Source: Aminicella lysinilytica (lineage in GTDB: Bacteria > Bacillota > Clostridia > Peptostreptococcales > Anaerovoracaceae). Taken from it: a DNA stretch of 40,631 nt. The notes below the pieces were generated by a model, which made no database searches, was not told the origin of the DNA, and saw only the letters and a list, made by a program, of their open reading frames with translations. The translations under genes and the position numbers were made by a program. The stretch is taken from contig NZ_SNXO01000017.1 of the NCBI RefSeq assembly GCF_004362975.1, forward strand, positions 6,152 to 46,782, in the 5' to 3' direction. This document shows, in pieces, positions 6,345 through 16,205 of this stretch (the stretch's first letter is position 1; the number at the start of each line of letters is the position of its first letter).

Positions 6345-7821
6345 TGACAGATCCTGGGTAAACTTCTTCACGAAGAAAAGATTCCTGTCCCTGAATTTCA
6401 AGCTGGCAGTGGCTATTATCGTAGCGGCTCTGCTGGCAACAGGGACCCTTTTAGGGTGCAATCTACTGGAGAATCAGGTGGCTGATAAGATGTTTTTGTC
6501 CAAATCCGCAAAGACCAAGGCTATAGATCAGAAGTATTCTGACCTTACGGCATATATCGGGAAACATGATGTGAAGGCTACGGATACAGCTGCTTTGAAG
6601 AAGTGGATGAAGGATGAGGACTACATGGGCTTCATCGTTTATGATAACAACGGCGATCTTTTCTCTGCAGGATGGATCACCGATACCGGCAGTAATGCCG
6701 GCTCCCTGACTGGAGACTCCAATGCAGCCAGTAACAGGAAGGATGCGGCTACATCAGATAAAAAAGAGAGAATAGACGCCAGCAAGTTCAAGAGCGACCT
6801 GTACAACAGGATAGTGAAATTTGCTGACGGCGATTATTACGTGTTTATAAACGTATATAAGGAAAACTACTGGTACAGTATCATGAACATAGTGAAGATA
6901 TTATTGTCTGCTATGGTATTCCTGCTGGCCATTCTGGTATATAACAGCTTCGTTTTGCGCAGGGTCATCACTTTGTCCGATGACGTCCGAAAAATCAGCG
7001 AGGGAGACCTTAAGCGTAACATTGCCACAGTCCACAACGATGAGATCGGCAAACTGGCCGGCAGTGTGGACACCATGCGCAATGCTATTCTGGAGAAGAT
7101 GGATAATGAGAAGGCAGCCTGGGACGCTAACACTCAGCTTATAACGTCAATGTCTCACGACATAAGGACGCCGCTGACCTCGCTCATAGGCTATCTGGAT
7201 ATAATCGAGGGTAAGAAGTTCAATTCCTACGAGGAACTGGATAAATATATCGCTTCCTGCAGGGAGAAGGCTTTCCAGCTGAAGGACCTGTCTGACAAGC
7301 TGTTCCAGTATTTCCTGGTATTCGGCAATAAAGACCAGGGCAAGAATATGGAAAAGCTCGACGCGGGTATTTTGTTCCAGCAGATCCTGGTGGAGCATGT
7401 GGCGGAAGCCATCAGTTACGGCAACAATATCAATCTGCAGTACAACATTCCAGAGCAGATAATGGTAGAGACGGATATTTCGTCACTGCGTAGATTGTTC
7501 GATAACCTTTTCTCCAATATCATGAAGTACGCCAATACCAAATTCGCAGTGGAGGTCAAGGCTGATGTCATCAGGGACAAGATCAAGATCGTCCTGCAGA
7601 ACCATATCTGGGACGAGGCCAAGAAGGTTGAGAGCACAAAGATAGGCGTCAAGACCTGCAAGAAGATATGCGAGGATATGAACGGTACCTTCAAGGCTAT
7701 GGAGGAAGAGAAGATATATACTACGGAGATACTTTTCCCTATAGTCGAAGGGGATGAAGAGGAACCGGAGGATGAGGCTTCAGCCAATGGGACGGCAGAA
7801 GCACCAGAATATAAGTCATAG
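6337..7821 (+). CDS. Membrane sensor histidine kinase with atypical ATP-binding domain
   Basis: A 494-residue kinase starting at TTG within the end of the response-regulator gene. TM1 is about 21-43, an extracytoplasmic sensor region about 45-180, TM2 about 183-206, HAMP about 207-258 (VRKISEGDLKRNIATVHNDEIGKLAGSVD). The phosphorylated histidine is His274 in SMSHDIRTPLTSLIGYLD. The N-box is present (RRLFDNLFSNIMKYAN, 386-400). Where a G1 box (DxGxG) is expected there is QNHIWDEAKKVEST, followed by IGVKTCKKICEDMNGTF, which matches the later G2/alpha region. This reduced pattern recurs in some clostridial kinases. The C-terminal 25 residues are acidic. Confidence 0.9.
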   Translation: MSNDRSWVNFFTKKRFLSLNFKLAVAIIVAALLATGTLLGCNLLENQVADKMFLSKSAKTKAIDQKYSDLTAYIGKHDVKATDTAALKKWMKDEDYMGFIVYDNNGDLFSAGWITDTGSNAGSLTGDSNAASNRKDAATSDKKERIDASKFKSDLYNRIVKFADGDYYVFINVYKENYWYSIMNIVKILLSAMVFLLAILVYNSFVLRRVITLSDDVRKISEGDLKRNIATVHNDEIGKLAGSVDTMRNAILEKMDNEKAAWDANTQLITSMSHDIRTPLTSLIGYLDIIEGKKFNSYEELDKYIASCREKAFQLKDLSDKLFQYFLVFGNKDQGKNMEKLDAGILFQQILVEHVAEAISYGNNINLQYNIPEQIMVETDISSLRRLFDNLFSNIMKYANTKFAVEVKADVIRDKIKIVLQNHIWDEAKKVESTKIGVKTCKKICEDMNGTFKAMEEEKIYTTEILFPIVEGDEEEPEDEASANGTAEAPEYKS

Positions 7822-7843
7822 TATGATTTAGGGGGGCTAAATT

Positions 7844-8572
7844 ATGGCACATAAGGAAATACCGAGGATAAGCGGAACACTCCGCGCTAAGTCTATCCAG
7901 ATACCTGAGGTGATCTGGTCAGCAAAGGGAATGGTAGTATTGGGCAGAAGAATCAAATCCTGCCTGTTTTCAACGGATATAGCGGTGATACGTAACTGCA
8001 ATGCAGATTCAGTGCTTGCAGTCTACCCTTTCACGCCACAGCAGATCATATCGCAGACGATAATCAATGCTTCGTCTATTCCTGTATTCTGCGGCGTAGG
8101 CGGCGGAATGACCAACGGTTTCCGCTCGGCTCTGATATCCAAGGATGCCGAGGCCCAGGGCGCCTTCGGCGTAGTAGTTAATGCGCCTATGGTCAACGAG
8201 AATATCAAGCTGATCAAGAAGCTCATAGACATACCGGTCATAGCCACCGTAATAAATGAGGATACAGATATACAGAAACGCCTTGATTCCGGCGTATCCA
8301 TACTTAACGTATCTGCGGCTGCCAAGACGGCAGAGCTGGTCCGTCACATCAGAAAAGAATTCCCTACAGTTCCTATTATAGCCACGGGCGGCCCAAGCGA
8401 TGACTCTATCAGAGAGACCATTGATGCAGGCGCCAATACCATAAGTTATACTCCGCCGACAACGGCAGAGATCTTCAGCGATATCATGGCTTCCTACAGA
8501 AAAGAGCAGGATGTTGTGGACAATCCGGAAGATAAGGATGCGGCTTTGGAAAACATGTTGGAACTGATATAG
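7844..8572 (+). CDS. TIM-barrel protein of unknown function (often annotated hydrolase)
   Basis: A 242-residue soluble protein. Alternating strand and helix segments fit a beta/alpha barrel: DIAVIRN, SVLAVYP, IPVFCGVGGG, GAFGVVVNAP, DIPVIATV, ILNVSAAA, VPIIATGGPSDDS and NTISYTPPTTAEIF. The late GGPS and the YTPP stretch resemble phosphate-binding loops of TIM barrels. Close relatives in Clostridia usually carry the bare name hydrolase with no experimental basis known to me. It starts 22 bases after the kinase gene with a GGGGGG ribosome site, so it may be co-transcribed with the two-component system. No enzymatic role is assigned. Confidence 0.82.
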   Translation: MAHKEIPRISGTLRAKSIQIPEVIWSAKGMVVLGRRIKSCLFSTDIAVIRNCNADSVLAVYPFTPQQIISQTIINASSIPVFCGVGGGMTNGFRSALISKDAEAQGAFGVVVNAPMVNENIKLIKKLIDIPVIATVINEDTDIQKRLDSGVSILNVSAAAKTAELVRHIRKEFPTVPIIATGGPSDDSIRETIDAGANTISYTPPTTAEIFSDIMASYRKEQDVVDNPEDKDAALENMLELI

Positions 8573-8602
8573 AAAAAACCATTGAAAAAGGGCAATTTCT
8601 TG

Positions 8603-8631
8603 TTGACATTGCCCTGTGAAAATGGTAATAT
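8603..8631 (+). promoter_or_regulatory. Strong promoter of tRNA-Lys
   Basis: Perfect TTGACA (8603-8608), a 17-bp spacer and TAATAT (8626-8631), 39 bases before the mature tRNA. An inverted repeat AGGGCAA (8589-8595) / TTGCCCT (8609-8615) straddles the -35 box; it could be a weak terminator for the preceding gene or a protein site. Confidence 0.8.
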
Positions 8632-8670
8632 ATCAAATGTGCCACGAAACAGGTACATAATCAGACATGT

Positions 8671-8746
8671 GCACCATTAGCTCAGCTGGGAGAGCACCTG
8701 ACTCTTAATCAGGGTGTCGAGGGTTCGATCCCCTCATGGTGTACCA
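8671..8746 (+). tRNA. tRNA-Lys (anticodon CTT)
   Basis: A complete 76-nt cloverleaf. The acceptor arm GCACCAT (8671-8677) pairs with ATGGTGT (8736-8742) with a G-T first pair, and discriminator A is followed by encoded CCA (8744-8746). The D-arm carries TAGCTCAGCTGGGAGAGCA. The anticodon stem CCTGA/TCAGG closes a seven-base loop with CTT at 8704-8706, reading AAG lysine codons. The T-arm is GAGGGTTCGATCCCCTC. A strong promoter precedes it. The terminator stem begins inside the 3' end of the tRNA. Confidence 0.97.
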
Positions 8747-8786
8747 ATAAAAAACAGAGTGAATTTTCACTCTGTTTTTTATTGGT
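8743..8786 (+). terminator. Terminator of tRNA-Lys with a perfect 21-bp stem
   Basis: Bases 8743-8763 and 8766-8786 are perfect inverted complements with a TT loop. The core ACAGAGTGA/TCACTCTGT is followed by six T residues. The stem starts at the discriminator base and takes in the CCA end, which is unusual; 3' processing must open it. Confidence 0.9.
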
Positions 8787-8797
8787 ATTTACAATGT

Positions 8798-8817
8798 ATG
8801 AGGGGATCGAACCCGAA
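8798..8817. repeat. Inverted copy of the tRNA T-arm (left copy)
   Basis: ATGAGGGGATCGAACCC (8798-8814) is the exact reverse complement of tRNA bases 8721-8737. A related sequence, ATGAGGGAATCGGACTCGAA, lies at 10584-10603 in the same orientation, matching 17 of 20 positions. Both are followed by a GTCGCATCAGACT-like stretch (GTTGCAATCAGACT in the right copy). Confidence 0.7.
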
Positions 8818-9011
8818 AGGGCAGTGCCGTAAAGGGGCTGTCGCATCAGACTAATGAATACACCATCTTCACACGATCAACACTTTTGAAATTTTCTACT
8901 TTTAAGGCGGTTTTTGCTCATCCAGTAGAAAGCCAATCACGTCTGCGGTTGTGAAAACAGGAAAACGGCAAAAAAATGTTATTCTTGGATTATAATTCAG
9001 AGAAACTAACT
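8818..9011. other. Non-coding stretch between tRNA-Lys and the IS
   Basis: No credible gene. It is AT-rich and holds palindromic unit A (8893-8931, described separately). The remainder gives no recognisable coding or regulatory signal. It ends at the IS target duplication. Confidence 0.6.
8893..8931 (-). repeat. Palindromic unit A
   Basis: TTTCTACT (8893-8900) and AGTAGAAA (8924-8931) flank a 23-base loop. Read on the minus strand the loop starts GGATGAGCAAAAACCGCC and is followed by AGTAGAAAATTTCAAA, matching units B and C (10413-10448 and 10503-10543) in arms, loop length and an AGCAA...CC...TT loop pattern. It is inverted relative to B and C. Confidence 0.65.
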
Positions 9012-9020
9012 CTCTGTCTT
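9012..9020. repeat. Left target site duplication of the IS
   Basis: CTCTGTCTT at 9012-9020 is repeated exactly at 10406-10414, directly outside the two IS ends. A 9-bp duplication fits the IS256 family (8-9 bp). Confidence 0.85.
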
Positions 9021-10405
9021 GATAGTGGACATATAATGGTGTAAATTCATTAAATAAAAAAAATGAGCACATAGCTCTAATTTCAGTTAAAATGTAATTG
9101 GACAAAAACAACTTGTAACTGAAAGGAGTAGAACTATGGCTCAATTACATTTTACATTAGATAGCGAAATTTTTACAGGACTTTTTTCGAAAACCAAAGA
9201 TGAGGCTTTTGGTATATTGATGGAAACTATCCTCAATACAGTACTCGAGGCGGAATCAACAGAACAACTTGGTGCAGAGAATTATGAAAGGACGGAGGAC
9301 CGAACCGATTACAGAAATGGCACCAGAACAAGAGACTTGAACACAAGAATCGGTACGCTGGAGCTGAAGGTACCTCGACATAGAGATGTGCCATTTCAGA
9401 CTACACTCTTTGAAAATTATCAAAGAAATGAACAGGCTCTGATTGCAACGATGATGGAGATGGTGACCCAAGGCGTATCAACACAAAGCGTGAAAAAAGT
9501 GACTGCTGAGTTGTGTGGCGAGACATTCTCGAAATCAACAGTTTCTGAGATATGCAAGGGGCTGGATATTCCGGTAAAACAATTCAAGGAACGACTTCTT
9601 CCAGAGAAATATCCGTTCATTATGGCAGATGCGATATATGTAAAGGTGAGAGAGGATCATAGAATCAGATCCAAAGCGCTGTTTGTAGCAGTTGGAATAA
9701 ATACCAGCGGACATAAAGAAATCATAGGGTTCGACATATATGATACAGAATCCGAAAGTACATGGAAGGAATTCTTTGAAGGCCTAAAAAGCCGGGGACT
9801 ACGTGATGTTGATATCATTACTTCAGATGCCCATACCGGGCTGGTAGCTGCGATCAAAGAGTCTTTTGTGGGCGCATCGTGGCAAAGATGCCAGGCCCAC
9901 TTAAGGCGTAACATATTGAGCAGATGTCCTAAACGATTCATGGCAGGGTTGTCGTCCGAATTGACGGATATGTTCAACTCATCCACTATAGGAGAAGCAC
10001 GTCGATTGAAAGATACCATCTGCGAAGAGTACAAGGACAGCGCCAAGGACTCTATGGCTATACTGGATAGTGGATTTGAAGATAGTATGATAATAATGGC
10101 ACTACCATCAAAATACAGGAAGTCTCTAAGAACGAGCAACACTATTGAACGAGAAAACCGGGAGATAAGAAGACGGGAAAAAGTGATACAGATATTCCCG
10201 AACTCTGCATCTGTGATCCGACTCATAGGGGCGGTACTTCTGGATGACCATAACGATTGGACAACGCTTCCGAGGCTGTTTGATATGAAAGATTACTATG
10301 AAAAGCGAACAAGTATAATGATAAAAATACAAAGCGGGAATGCTGCATAACTGATGGTGATACATTTTAACTGAAGTGAATTTACACACAAATATGGACT
10401 TGACA
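9021..10405 (+). mobile_element. Complete IS256-family insertion sequence, 1385 bp
   Basis: Bounded by 9-bp direct repeats. The left end (9021-9049) starts GATAGTGGACATATAATG and the right end, reverse-complemented (10405-10377), starts TGTCAAGTCCATATTTGT. They align without gaps over 29 positions and are identical over the last 11 (GTGTAAATTCA). A second inner inverted pair, TTCAGTTAAAATGTA, occurs near 9080 and 10362-10376. The layout and the GATA start match IS256 ends. It holds one intact transposase gene. It is inserted at the edge of palindromic unit B. Confidence 0.9.
9136..10350 (+). CDS. IS256-family (mutator type) transposase
   Basis: A full-length 404-residue DDE transposase that cuts and joins DNA at the IS ends. 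N-terminal features are GAENYERTEDRTDYRNGTR and RIGTLELKVPRHRD. Catalytic residues are Asp165 (FIMADAIYVKV), Asp231 (ITSDAHTGL) and Glu338 (SNTIERENREIRRR). The family motif WQRCQAHLRRN lies between Asp231 and Glu338. AAAGGAG precedes the ATG. No frameshift or internal stop is present and the ends are intact, so it may still be active. Its wording is more AT-rich than the neighbouring chromosomal genes, in line with acquisition. Confidence 0.96.
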   Translation: MAQLHFTLDSEIFTGLFSKTKDEAFGILMETILNTVLEAESTEQLGAENYERTEDRTDYRNGTRTRDLNTRIGTLELKVPRHRDVPFQTTLFENYQRNEQALIATMMEMVTQGVSTQSVKKVTAELCGETFSKSTVSEICKGLDIPVKQFKERLLPEKYPFIMADAIYVKVREDHRIRSKALFVAVGINTSGHKEIIGFDIYDTESESTWKEFFEGLKSRGLRDVDIITSDAHTGLVAAIKESFVGASWQRCQAHLRRNILSRCPKRFMAGLSSELTDMFNSSTIGEARRLKDTICEEYKDSAKDSMAILDSGFEDSMIIMALPSKYRKSLRTSNTIERENREIRRREKVIQIFPNSASVIRLIGAVLLDDHNDWTTLPRLFDMKDYYEKRTSIMIKIQSGNAA

Positions 10406-10414
10406 CTCTGTCTT
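10406..10414. repeat. Right target site duplication of the IS
   Basis: CTCTGTCTT, identical to 9012-9020. The last two T bases also serve as the start of the left arm of palindromic unit B. Confidence 0.85.
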
Positions 10415-10448
10415 CTACTACAAAAGCAATTTCCATGTTTTAGTAGAA
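10413..10448 (+). repeat. Palindromic unit B
   Basis: TTCTACTA (10413-10420) pairs with TAGTAGAA (10441-10448). Within its loop AAAGCAAT (10423-10430) can pair instead with ATTGCTTT (10459-10466) downstream, giving a pseudoknot or a choice of two folds. Related to units A and C. Confidence 0.65.
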
Positions 10449-10502
10449 AAAATTGGTGATTGCTTTAAATCGAATTAACAGAAAACACTTATTTCATCGA
10501 TT

Positions 10503-10543
10503 TTTTCTACTATAGCAACAATTCGGCCTTGCAAAGTAGAAAA
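10503..10543 (+). repeat. Palindromic unit C
   Basis: TTTTCTACT (10503-10511) pairs with AGTAGAAAA (10535-10543) around a 23-base loop. CCTTGCAAAG (10527-10536), partly in the loop, is perfectly complementary to CTTTGCAAGG (10572-10581) downstream. The two pairings overlap at 10535-10536 and exclude each other, the same design as unit B. Confidence 0.65.
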
Positions 10544-10583
10544 TTTCAAATGTGAAGAAATCAAGCTATGGCTTTGCAAGGAA

Positions 10584-10603
10584 ATGAGGGAATCGGACTC
10601 GAA
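10584..10603. repeat. Inverted tRNA T-arm-like sequence (right copy)
   Basis: ATGAGGGAATCGGACTCGAA matches the left copy (8798-8817) at 17 of 20 positions and is followed by GTTGCAATCAGACT, as the left copy is by GTCGCATCAGACT. The copies are direct repeats about 1.8 kb apart, or about 0.4 kb with the IS removed. Confidence 0.55.
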
Positions 10604-10676
10604 GCAAGGTTGCAATCAGACTGTAAAACGGCTAAAATATTCTTATTCGGTATAGGCTGCAGAAGGTGACGGTAAA

Positions 10677-11849
10677 ATGACTAAATTACTTATTAAATTA
10701 TTTGTAAAAGATTATAAGAACACTGACGATGTCAGGGTCCGGGAGAGCTACGGGAAATTTTCCGGAGTCGTGGGCATAGTGTCAAATCTCGTTTTGTGCG
10801 CGGCTAAGATCCTCATAGGTATCATATCGGCCAGCATCGCCATTATTGCTGACGGCATCAACAACCTTTCTGATGCGTCGTCATCCATAATCACCCTGGT
10901 GGGATTCAAGTTGGCGGCTTTGCCCGAGGACAAGAAGCATCCTTACGGTCACGCCCGCATCGAATATCTGACGGGGATAATAATTTCTATCATAATAATT
11001 TTCGTCGGCGGATTGCTGCTGAAGTCATCGGCCGGGAAGATCCTTCACCCTGAGCAGGTGGAATACACGGCTGTGACCATAATTGTTCTGGTAGCAGCCA
11101 TCGGTATCAAGCTCTGGCAAAGCGCGTTCTACGGCTATGTGAGCCGGGCTATCGATTCCGTCACAGTCAAAGCTGCGTCGGCTGACAGCAGGAACGACGT
11201 CATATCAACGGCTGCCGTCCTTCTGGGCGTTATCATCACCAAGTGCTCCGGCCTTGTTCTGGACGGTTACATCGGCTGCGCCGTGGCGTTGTTCATAATC
11301 TGGTCCGGCATCGATCTTATCAAAGAGACGTCCAGCCCTCTGCTGGGCGAGGCGCCTGATGAGGATCTGGTCAACAACATCAAAAAAATCGCCGAGGGAT
11401 ACGACGGCGTTCTGGGCATTCACGATCTGGTGGTGCATAATTACGGCCCGGGCAAGGTGTTTGCGTCTATGCATGTGGAAGTAGATGCAACAAAGGATAT
11501 TATGGAGTCTCACGATATGATCGACAACATCGAGCGGGAGATAGGGGAAGCTCTGCATGTGCACTTCGTCGTACATATGGATCCGGTCATGAAGAACGAT
11601 CCGGAGTTGGATGAGGTGAAGCACATTGTCTGCAACTGCATTGATGACATGGACGGAGTCCTGAGCATGCACGACCTTCGCGAGGTCAAGGGGCCTACCC
11701 ACACCAATTACATTTTCGATGTTGTCCTTTCACCGGAGTGCAGACTGCCGGAGGACGAGATCCACGACACCATAGAAGACGCCGTGAAAAAAGCCCGCAT
11801 AGATTCCTTTGTTGTAATAACTTTCGACAGATCGTACACGGGGCTATAA
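10677..11849 (+). CDS. Cation diffusion facilitator (CDF) transporter with extended C-terminus
   Basis: A 390-residue divalent metal/H+ antiporter expected in the cell membrane, exporting Zn2+, Mn2+, Fe2+ or similar. Six helices lie in about 30-220. Metal-site motifs are DGINNLSDA (Asp59, Asp66) in helix 2 and ADSRNDVIS (Asp170, Asp174) in helix 5, with the loop KKHPYGHARIEYLTG typical of the family. The cytoplasmic part (about 225-390) is about twice the usual size and seems to hold two dimerisation-type modules: GVLGIHDLVVHNYGPGKVFASMHVEV and GVLSMHDLREVKGPTHTNYIFDVVL. GAAGGTGA precedes the ATG. No clear promoter or terminator is visible. Confidence 0.92.
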   Translation: MTKLLIKLFVKDYKNTDDVRVRESYGKFSGVVGIVSNLVLCAAKILIGIISASIAIIADGINNLSDASSSIITLVGFKLAALPEDKKHPYGHARIEYLTGIIISIIIIFVGGLLLKSSAGKILHPEQVEYTAVTIIVLVAAIGIKLWQSAFYGYVSRAIDSVTVKAASADSRNDVISTAAVLLGVIITKCSGLVLDGYIGCAVALFIIWSGIDLIKETSSPLLGEAPDEDLVNNIKKIAEGYDGVLGIHDLVVHNYGPGKVFASMHVEVDATKDIMESHDMIDNIEREIGEALHVHFVVHMDPVMKNDPELDEVKHIVCNCIDDMDGVLSMHDLREVKGPTHTNYIFDVVLSPECRLPEDEIHDTIEDAVKKARIDSFVVITFDRSYTGL

Positions 11850-12035
11850 CCGTTGCAATGACAAGCGTAGCAGATTGTATTCTCAAAAAAACATAATTAT
11901 TTTCAAAAATTATGTCACAAAATGCCTCGAAAAACAGTTTATATATATAGAAGGTCTGTTAAAAGGAACTTTTATAGGGGAAATTTGTTCAGAGGAGAAG
12001 TGGATATTGGAGATGAATCTAAACAATTCAGAAAA

Positions 12036-12066
12036 ATCGCCATCAGATAGTTGATCTGATGGCGAT
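12036..12066 (-). terminator. Terminator of the Cys-rich protein gene
   Basis: ATCGCCATCAGAT (12036-12048) pairs perfectly with ATCTGATGGCGAT (12054-12066) over 13 bp. On the minus strand it is followed by TTTTTC, so it ends the gene at 12103. The rest of 11850-12102 shows only a small inverted repeat, ACATAATT/AATTATGT, near 11900. Confidence 0.8.
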
Positions 12067-12102
12067 GGATATCTTTGCCGATTTCAGCCACGCTGAGGCC
12101 GG

Positions 12103-12372
12103 CTATTTTTTCTGTGCAAGTTCTTTGATCTGATCAAAGTGGGCCGTGATGTAGTCGAAGGCTTTACGGGTGTGGGGGATCATGCAGTCGCTGCAGTCCT
12201 TGATTCCGTTTTCTGTGTATTTGAAGTTGCCGCCGCATTTATCGCCCAGGGCGTACAGGGGGCAGTAACAAAACAGACAATTGAAGTCGTCGGGGTTCTT
12301 TACCTTATGACATGGGAAAAACTCGCAGTCTTTATGGGAGAAGAACTTAAAATTTTCAGTTTGAGTTTTCAT
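12103..12372 (-). CDS. Cysteine-rich small domain protein
   Basis: An 89-residue cytoplasmic protein with eight cysteines: HKDCEFFPCHKV, NCLFCYCPLY, KCGGNFKY and DCSDCMIPH. The pattern matches the cysteine-rich small domain family (Pfam PF04071-like), thought to bind a metal or Fe-S cluster; no function is established. The last 25 residues form a helix (RKAFDYITAHFDQIKELAQKK). AAAGGTAG precedes the ATG. It is monocistronic, with its own terminator and an upstream palindrome (12407-12425) that may be an operator. Confidence 0.85.
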   Translation of the reverse strand: MKTQTENFKFFSHKDCEFFPCHKVKNPDDFNCLFCYCPLYALGDKCGGNFKYTENGIKDCSDCMIPHTRKAFDYITAHFDQIKELAQKK

Positions 12373-12406
12373 ATTTTCTACCTTTCTTAAGTACTAATAT
12401 ATAAAG

Positions 12407-12425
12407 GCAGTATAACATATACTGC
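12407..12425. promoter_or_regulatory. Palindromic operator candidate upstream of the Cys-rich gene
   Basis: GCAGTATA and TATACTGC are perfect 8-bp inverted arms separated by ACA. On the minus strand they overlap a possible promoter (TTGCAG, 17-bp spacer, TTATAT), so a dimeric regulator bound here would control the gene at 12372. No regulator gene is adjacent. Confidence 0.55.
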
Positions 12426-12428
12426 AAG

Positions 12429-12468
12429 AAAAAGGAAGAATCATGCAGCCACATGATTCTTCCTTTTT
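12429..12468 (-). terminator. Terminator after nifJ
   Basis: A perfect 17-bp inverted repeat (12429-12445 with 12452-12468) around a six-base loop. GGAAGAATCATG/CATGATTCTTCC is flanked by A5 and T5, so it can work in both directions. It lies 12 bases beyond the nifJ stop. Confidence 0.9.
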
Positions 12469-12480
12469 CGTTTATTGATA

Positions 12481-15898
<3,418 letters not shown>

Positions 15899-15932
15899 TC
15901 AGAACTTGTACTAATTTAGGTGCATAGGTACA

Positions 15933-15961
15933 ACTCTAAAACATATGAAGGCCTCAGTCAA
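15933..15961 (-). promoter_or_regulatory. Probable nifJ promoter
   Basis: On the minus strand TTGACT (15961-15956), a 17-bp spacer and TAGAGT (15938-15933), 53 bases before the ATG. The -10 match is moderate. The rest of 15962-16072 is AT-rich with no recognised signal. Confidence 0.5.
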
Positions 15962-16072
15962 TATTGTTCGCAAAAGAATACAAAATACTTTATGTGACTT
16001 AAGCACAATTTAATTATGATAATTTGTATGACATACACAAATAGTTATGAAGCCCATAAGTAAAAACTAAAG

Positions 16073-16102
16073 TTGATTTTTTGTGGAATCAAGTGATATA
16101 AT
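16073..16102 (+). promoter_or_regulatory. Orphan promoter on the plus strand
   Basis: TTGATT (16073-16078), an 18-bp spacer and a perfect TATAAT (16097-16102). TTGATT and AATCAA inside the spacer form a small inverted repeat. No gene follows on this strand; see the hairpin at 16124-16155. Confidence 0.6.
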
Positions 16103-16108
16103 AATAAT

Positions 16109-16155
16109 GTTGAGTTGCAAAAGCGTAAGTCCAAACGGACTTGCGTTATTTTTTT
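16109..16155 (+). ncRNA. Possible short leader RNA with terminator
   Basis: A transcript from the promoter at 16073-16102 would begin near 16109. CGTAAGTCC (16124-16132) pairs with GGACTTGCG (16137-16145) around AAAC, and the run TTATTTTTTT follows, so transcription should stop near 16155, giving about 47 nt. Further on, AGAGAGG (16176-16182) precedes ATG GAC TAA (16189-16197). Promoter, attenuator and ribosome site are thus present, but the reading frame ends after two codons. It could be a small RNA or the stranded leader of a deleted gene. Confidence 0.4.
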
Positions 16156-16205
16156 GCGGCTTTTAGTAATGTTAAAGAGAGGTAATACATGGACTAAATA
16201 AGGTT

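Noticed and set aside
8893-10543. CRISPR array or Cas12a-type repeats (TTTCTACT/AGTAGA)
   Set aside because: Cas12a repeats have a short loop and regular unique spacers. Here loops are 22-23 bases, units are irregularly spaced and one is inverted, and no cas gene is present.
11896-11916. Inverted repeat ACATAATT/AATTATGT as terminator of the CDF gene
   Set aside because: AT-only stem with no T-run after it; too weak to call.
16189-16197. Minimal two-codon ORF (ATG GAC TAA) as a functional leader peptide
   Set aside because: It lies after the terminator hairpin and no gene follows, so a leader-peptide role has nothing to regulate; kept only as part of the orphan-leader observation.
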